Shown here: positions 58,677-64,000 of the stretch, piece by piece
Layout: each line of letters opens with the position of its first letter
Numbering within the stretch: the stretch's first letter is position 1
The notes under the pieces: model-generated
Database searches by the model: none
Told to the model about the DNA's origin: nothing
What the model saw: the letters and a program-made list of their open reading frames with translations, nothing else
Assembly (NCBI GenBank): GCA_037043015.1
Contig: CM073322.1
Span: 10,179,601 to 10,243,600 of the forward strand
Source of the DNA: Bryum argenteum
Taxonomy: Eukaryota > Streptophyta > Bryopsida > Bryales > Bryaceae
Reading direction: 5' to 3'
DNA: 64,000 nt
Program-made: the position numbers and the translations under genes

Positions 58677-59715
58677 AACTCGACTCGAGTTGAATTAATT
58701 ATGCAGGTGTATATAGGTCTGTCCAATTTCAACTCGGGTCGAGTTAAATTGTAATTCAGTCCTGATTCCGTAATTAGGATTTTAGACTTATTGGTGGTGA
58801 TATTCAACTCGACTCGAGTTGAAATGGAATATATCCGATTTCATGGGGGTTCTTCCCTTTACGGTACGGATATTCAACTCGGGTCGAGTTGAATCACGAG
58901 TTGGATATCAAGCAGATTATAACAGCCAAAATGGATTCAACTCGAATCGAGTTAAATGTGGATAAGAGATACCTTCTATATGCCTAAAACTGATATTTAA
59001 CTAATTATGGACTTATTTCGAAGTTATGGACTTTTTGCAACTAATGAAGAACCTTGGTTTTATCGGCGGCCAGCCGACACATCCCCATATCTGCGACTTT
59101 CAAAAAGGTCACAACTCACTCAAATTTTGTCCAAATCAAACATATGAGGTGTTTTTTGACATCTACATTTTCTGTAGATATCAAAAAACACCTCAAATGT
59201 TTAATTTGGACAAAAATTGACTGAGTTATGACCTTTCAAAGATTACAGATGGAGTCTCAAGATTATATCGGCGGACAGCCGACATTATTTCTGGACTATG
59301 AATTTGTCCATAATTAGTTAAATATCAGATCTAAATGAATGTCTTAGAATCCGATATGCTGTATTCATGGATATTATCATTCAACTCGAGCCGAGTTGAA
59401 TCGGTTAACACCAAGATCTTCAGGTGATTTACAGTAGTCTTGTCGATTGTTGTAGTTTCTATATAGGGCTCATATACATGACTATTATCTATGTAACATG
59501 ATTTAACTCGATTCGAGTTAAATATGAATTAGCACATATTTTGAGATATACGTTTCCTTGGAGTAGGTTATCTTCGTTTATCTATGGGTATTCAACTCGA
59601 TTCGAGTTGAATACCCATACTTCTTAGCTGGAAGAGAATTCATTCCAACATCTTGTCTACGTATAAATAATTCTTCTCGATTTCTGTCATTATTCTATTC
59701 AACTCGAGTCGAGTT
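58677..59715. repeat. Palindrome family, nine copies in the 5' UTR intron
   Basis: Copies start at 58677, 58731, 58806, 58876, 58939, 59383, 59505, 59594 and 59701. All lie in the presumed intron 58,544-59,768, whose acceptor (TTTGCAG/) is 8 bp before the ATG of the DUF7869-like ORF. The gap 58,953-59,383 is filled by the fold-back element. The copy at 59,594 sits in a perfect 37-bp palindrome (59,583-59,619). Confidence 0.95.
58990..59328. mobile_element. Fold-back element, copy C, nested in the palindrome cluster
   Basis: A perfect terminal inverted repeat of 23 bp begins CTGATATTTAACTAATTATG (58,990-59,012) and is mirrored at 59,306-59,328. The interior is an almost continuous hairpin around GAGGTGTTTTTTGACATC and GATATCAAAAAACACCTC, the same core as near 1,030 and 11,600. 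Two TATCGGCGG-CAGCCGACA blocks sit between the arms and the core. Confidence 0.85.
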
Positions 59716-59776
59716 GAACCACCACATATTCTTCTGTTCCTTAAGTCGCGTTCGTGATCAATTTGCAGACTCTTCC

Positions 59777-62620
59777 ATGGCTGAACAAGATGCTCAATTG
59801 CTTGGTGATTTTTCCTCTGATGAGGAGGTTGCGGAGCAACCCGATGTTCCAGTAGACGTTCCAATGTGTGAAGGTATCCCTCGTCGTCTTTGAGCTACAA
59901 AGTTCGTTACTCTTCACGGTGAGGAGGGTCGCCCTGTAGCGGAGGGACTTTGTCACAACATCAGTTACGATCTCGTCCTCGGAAGCAATGGTCCACTTGG
60001 GCACTCCAGAGTCGCAGTTCAAATCTCGAAGACCCTCGATGCCACAGTGGTGCCAGATGAGTGGAGATATTCTGTCAGGGCGTGGCCGATCGATAAAGTC
60101 TTCTATAATGGGTCTAGTCTCAGAGACCATGGGATACGACACGATCATGACTCTCGTCTTGCACGTCTTGCTAGACCTCAGTCATCACGTAGCCGGAGTT
60201 ACAACAATACATCTAGGAACCCGCCTCCTGAAACATCCGTCAAGTCCAAAGGCTTATTAACTCAGAAGTCCATCAATTCTGTCTCCAGCAAAGTTTGCTG
60301 CACCAGGAACTGCGTTCAGCCCTTCCCGAGGGAAAAGATCCGATGTTTCCGAGAGCGGATGTATAGTGGTACAACCTACCAATTCAGGTTTCACATGAAG
60401 CTTGATGTGCACAGGCAAGTTCATCGAAATGCTGGCGGGAAGAGGGTGGTCACGGTTGAGGGAATCGATGTTTGCTTGCCTGCGTGGAGACATATTGCTG
60501 GAGTGTCCGAGGCGACCTTTCATCGGTTTCAAACGTACGTGGCCGATGGCGTCATGGCGCATCCCCATGGAAATTCGTCTTTGCTTAAACCGCGCAAGCA
60601 CACGTCGCAGGCAACTGCAACCCTGCGTTGCATCCTGGAGAACTCTGCCGATCACATGCCGCATCGAACGAGGACACTAAAATCTGGAGAGAAGGTTGTA
60701 TCCATGATTCTTCCCGCTACATGGAAATGGAAGAGTACCATTCCGGAAATCAACGCCGCAAACGAAGGCTTCGGTTTGAAGATGGTCTCACCATCTTCTC
60801 TGAGTAGAATTCGGAAGTTACACTTTCCTGAATTTGATGCGAAGAAACCCGGGGATAACTTCGCTCGGTGCTCCAAATGTGATCGGTTGCACACACTTCG
60901 TCGTGGCTCTATTTCCAGGTCGCAACAAGCACTACTTTGGGCAAAGAAGCTCGAGGTACACTTGGCTGCAGCCCGTGCTCATCGGGAGTTATATTATGCA
61001 AACAGGTATAGGTCGAAAACCTACCCGCATGAGTGTCTGACCATTATGCATGACAAAATGGATCATGCGAAGACTGCTTCCCCTGTCTTTTCTCACAAGA
61101 GTAAGGAGCTCGATGGTCTCGTGAAGCTATCAGTATCCGTCACAGGAATGATCGCTCATGGCCACGGAGATGTACGCTACGCACATTACGGTCTAGATAT
61201 TTTCGCACACGATTCAAATTACACGGTAGGCTCTTTTGCTAAGTCGCTCCTCCGAGATATAGAGTTGCCACCAAAGTACTCTTCGAGGGAGCTTTTTCTT
61301 GATCGAGGTCGGCACCTATCTTTGATCTTTGTTCTCCATGGTGCGGAGACTTGCGTATCGTCACTCCGTCCAAAGACCACTGCCCGATTCGAGGGATTTC
61401 TCTTCCGCCAATTCTCAATGTTCAGATGGACAATGCAGCAGGGGACAACAAGAATAGATATGTATTCTGTTTTTGGTCTCTCCTTGTCGCGAAGAAGATC
61501 TTCCGCGAGGTATATGTGAATTTCATGTTGGTTGGGCATACCCATGATGACATCGATGCAATGTTTGGAAGGTGGAGCATCTTTGTTGAGGAAAGACAAT
61601 TTCCCCACTATTCCGTTACTCATGAAATCTTTCATGGACGTGGAATCTATTCCAGCCATCCCCCACCTTGTTGAAGAGGTGCCGGATTTTAAAGGATTTA
61701 TCGATGGGTTCATCAGGGATGGAGGGGAAGCACTTGTTGGTCATACGAAGGCACAACAATTCAAGTTCTTTTTGGATTCTACAAGTTGTCCCGTGATGAA
61801 GTACAAGGCTTCGTGCACAGCAGAAGATTGGTTGCCAAATGATACAACCGGAATTAAGTTGTGGAGAGAGGACTCGGAAGGTCGTTCTTTGTGGCCACGT
61901 GGTGATCCAATTCCTACGACGCATCGTGCAATGAGGGGTGTGGAGGACATTGTGAAGGGCATTTCTGGATTTATCAAGTACTGGGAGGCAATGTCTAATG
62001 AAGATAGAACTGGAGAGTATAGAAGACGCTATGAACATCTTGTGTTCTATTGGCGCGCTGTGAAGGCAGCTCTAGAGGTACCCATTGAACCATCAAATGT
62101 TCTTCGGGACGGATTTTGGCCATTGTCCAGGATAGATGCGACTTTGGAGGACCAATTTGCTGAAGATGGCGAACTTCGTGAGGAGTTTGGGGAAGATGAG
62201 GCATTTGTTGGAGAGATCCGAGATCGCCCTCAACCATCTTTTCGTGTAGCTCGTGATGTTTATGAAGGATACTTTCTTGCTATTCGGCCTGCAGATGGTG
62301 ACTCACGACCGGTGTGGATCGCTCGAGCGTTGTCAGATTCGAACATAAACCCCGAGCAGCCAAATTACATCCTTATTCAATTCTTTCGGCCTACATCAAG
62401 GGATCGAGATGTGCAAGAGACCTACAATGGATGGGATTCGGTCAAAGGATTGCGTTGGAAGGTTGACGATACTCAACCTCCTTTGTGGGAGAATACAGCT
62501 TCATTGATGACTTCATGGAAGTCAAAGGTCAAGAAGGATACAACCGAGTGCACTTTAAAAATTCCGGTGGATCAAATTAAAGTCATTCACGATACTATAG
62601 TTGAATTTTCTAATGCTTGA
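59777..62620 (+). pseudogene. DUF7869-like transposase, one stop and two frameshifts
   Basis: ATG 59,777 (MAEQDAQLLGDFSSDEE) opens a frame broken by TGA at 59,891-59,893, then open to 61,519. The conserved core continues in another frame from about 61,303 to 61,606 and returns to the first frame to the stop at 62,620. About 945 codons in all. Features: CCTRNCVQPF and CSKCDRLHTLR (possible zinc ligands); IMHDKMDHAKTASP, NVQMDNAAGDNKNR and VGHTHDDIDAMFGRWS, the three acidic motifs of an RNase H-like DDD/E nuclease as in DUF7869 proteins; then a C-terminal SH3- or BAH-like stretch (GYFLAIRPADGDSRPVW). The second shift lies at a C4 run (61,602-61,606). Family assignment is from memory of the motif pattern; the transposase role is likely but inferred. 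Confidence 0.7.
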
Positions 62621-63137
62621 AGGTCTTATATGTATTGCAATCGTATTTGAGTATTGTAACAACTACATAGTCATGGCTTTGTCTTCCGACTTAGAAATAA
62701 TAATCTTTTGTTTCAAATTCAAAAGATTATAGGCATTTATAAATATAGAAGATATGTTAGACCGAATGATCTACAAGGATGTGTGGTTTAGGATGTTGGT
62801 AGTATCAATGGAATATGGACTATCTTCAAGTCACTTAGCTCACTTCGAGCAACACTTTGTTTGTGGTACTGGGTTTCATTTGAAATCAAAAATACATTGT
62901 ACGCATTTATGAAAATATATTTCGATACTATATTATAGTATTGATTTGTTCTTTCCAATTAGTACTTTTGTCCATTGATTTATGTGAAAAAAAATCATAA
63001 CATGTATTTAATTTGTTATAAAAGGTAGTAGTGGTTAGCACCACTGATGTTTGTGTGTGTCATACATGTCACAATTAAGGGTACGTGGTTGGTTGGTAGC
63101 AAATATTTTCCTGCCCGTTGAAGCTCACTTAGCAGTA
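62621..63137. other. 3' flank of the DUF7869-like gene
   Basis: AT-rich, with no ORF of note. It should contain the 3' UTR and any right subterminal sequence of the candidate element. No palindrome copies and no poly-A signal that stands out. Confidence 0.4.
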
Positions 63138-63249
63138 CCAAGTCATGTGTACATTTTAGCTGCTCAAACGAGTCCGACCGGAATCGAACTCGGACCACCT
63201 ACGTTGTACAGAAACTCCTTCTCATCCAACCACTGAGCTCATGACTTGG
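63138..63249 (-). mobile_element. tRNA-derived SINE-like element, copy 2
   Basis: On the minus strand GAGCTCAGTGGTTGG resembles the tRNA D-arm/A box and GAGTTCGATTCCGG the T-arm/B box, in the right order and about 35 bp apart. The unit is bracketed by a perfect inverted CCAAGTCATG/CATGACTTGG. It is homologous, with upstream tail, to 20,139-20,246. It lacks a cloverleaf acceptor, so I do not call a functional tRNA. Confidence 0.65.
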
Positions 63250-63445
63250 TGTCCATTTCAAAATTACTCCGGTCTTTATATTAATCAATTGGAAAAAGCG
63301 CTTCGAAACGCCACGGTGCACAAACTTTCCCCCATATTATACTATAATTTGAATGGAAACTTTAAGATTCATAACTTTCTAAGTTATTTCTGTACAACAA
63401 AACATCATTCTAAAACCTCTCAATTTCATTTTGAGAGGATTATTA

Positions 63446-64000
63446 ACTCTCAAAATAATGAATATGGTGTTAACTGTCGGTTGTTTGCTGAGGAGTGGAA
63501 GCAGAGCAGACTCTTCATTTGACGCCTTTCTTATTTGCCGCATTGGTAATTTGTTTAATGAAGAAGCAGGTTTAGGGTTTAAGCCGTTCACGGATATTGT
63601 TGTAATAATGTGGGGAATGCTTGTTTGTAACTTGTACAGGAAATGGAACGTGCATTTCCAGCCTCTGTAACCCCCCACTTAGGTCATAGAGGCTGCAAAT
63701 TCTTTTCGGTTCTGTATTGTAGTCTGCTCGGTCGATGTGCATGACTCTTACATTCAATTGCTTAGTGTTATTCAGGTGTCAAATTGCTTAGTGCTATTCA
63801 GCTGTCAAATTAGGGTAGCGTACAACGCAGATTTAGAAAGGATTGTGTAAAAGATTAGAAAATCTTGTACTTGATTTGGGTAGGATTGTAATTGATTCAG
63901 CAAGGATTGTACTTGAGTGTATTCAGTATTGCTTGCTTACCATGAGTGTGACATTTTAGTAATTGTCAATTCAGTAGACAGGTTTGTAGGGAGCTTTTAA
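63446..64000. other. Right inverted repeat and window end
   Basis: 63,446-63,472 is the 27-bp inverted match of 45,636-45,662. Beyond it, short ORFs on both strands lack coding character; a TTGCTTAGTG(T/C)TATTCA.GTGTCAAATT repeat occurs twice near 63,758-63,810. Confidence 0.45.

Larger units (their letters stand above)
45636..63472. mobile_element. Candidate 17.8-kb composite element (FCP1-like, ParB/methyltransferase-like, DUF7869-like)
   Basis: Positions 45,636-45,662 (starting TAACACCATATTCATT) are a perfect inverted match of 63,446-63,472. Inside both, an imperfect TTTTGAGAG/CTCTCAAAA hairpin follows. Between them lie two divergent gene groups, all with introns and degenerate frames, and all 31 copies of one palindrome family. 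The inverted match could be true terminal repeats or two copies of an unrelated small repeat: similarity stops after about 45 bp and no clear target duplication is visible. The unit as a single mobile element is an inference. Confidence 0.4.

Noticed and set aside
48573..59715. CRISPR-like array
   Set aside because: The palindromes are regularly spaced, but the setting is a eukaryotic intron-bearing locus, the repeat is only 15-23 bp with variable centre, spacing is irregular and no cas genes exist.
63138..63249. Functional tRNA gene
   Set aside because: A- and B-box-like motifs are present, but no proper anticodon stem or acceptor stem forms; a second diverged copy indicates a SINE.

Overview
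The window is nuclear DNA of a streptophyte plant. The evidence is a plant-type plastidial 13-lipoxygenase gene with GT-AG introns and the canonical GIPNSISI C-terminus, interstitial arrays of the plant telomere repeat CCCTAAA, and LINE, SINE and MITE debris. A SHIPPO/ODF3-like flagellar protein gene points to a lineage with motile sperm (charophyte, bryophyte, lycophyte or fern). I cannot name the species. Gene density is low and most of the sequence is AT-rich repeat.

Layout. 0-21 kb is repeat territory. It holds two copies of one duplicated segment (about 0.3-1.6 and 14.3-17.0 kb) carrying different TIR insertions, an 11-unit tandem array of about 280 bp (6.6-9.8 kb), two piggyBac-like TTAA elements in opposite orientation (12.0 and 15.1 kb), a 5'-truncated LINE (18.8-20.5 kb) and a tRNA-derived SINE. 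21.9-23.1 kb carries the SHIPPO gene (-). 26.3-30.6 kb carries a complete six-exon lipoxygenase (+, 916 aa). 31.5-33.8 kb is a degenerate satellite of about 250 bp. 34.9-39.2 kb is an ankyrin-repeat gene (-) with an in-frame stop near its 3' end. 39.6-45.6 kb is minisatellites and MITEs, plus an approximately 98% identical copy of the lipoxygenase 3' end (43.6-44.4 kb).

45.6-63.5 kb is the most unusual part: a candidate 17.8-kb mobile element bounded by a perfect 27-bp inverted match (45,636-45,662 and 63,446-63,472). On the minus strand it carries an approximately 6-kb gene with a ParB-like domain followed by a DNA-methyltransferase-like domain, and an FCP1/NIF-like HAD phosphatase domain that may be its continuation. 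Divergently, on the plus strand, lies a DUF7869-like transposase with an RNase H-like DDD/E layout. All these ORFs carry stops and frameshifts. Thirty-one copies of a palindrome, core AACTCGANTCGAGTT, sit only in the introns I infer for these genes, often 55-75 bp apart. Some copies have matched changes in both arms. No described element known to me has this combination.

Exon structures, family assignments and frameshifts were read by eye; no search or alignment was run.
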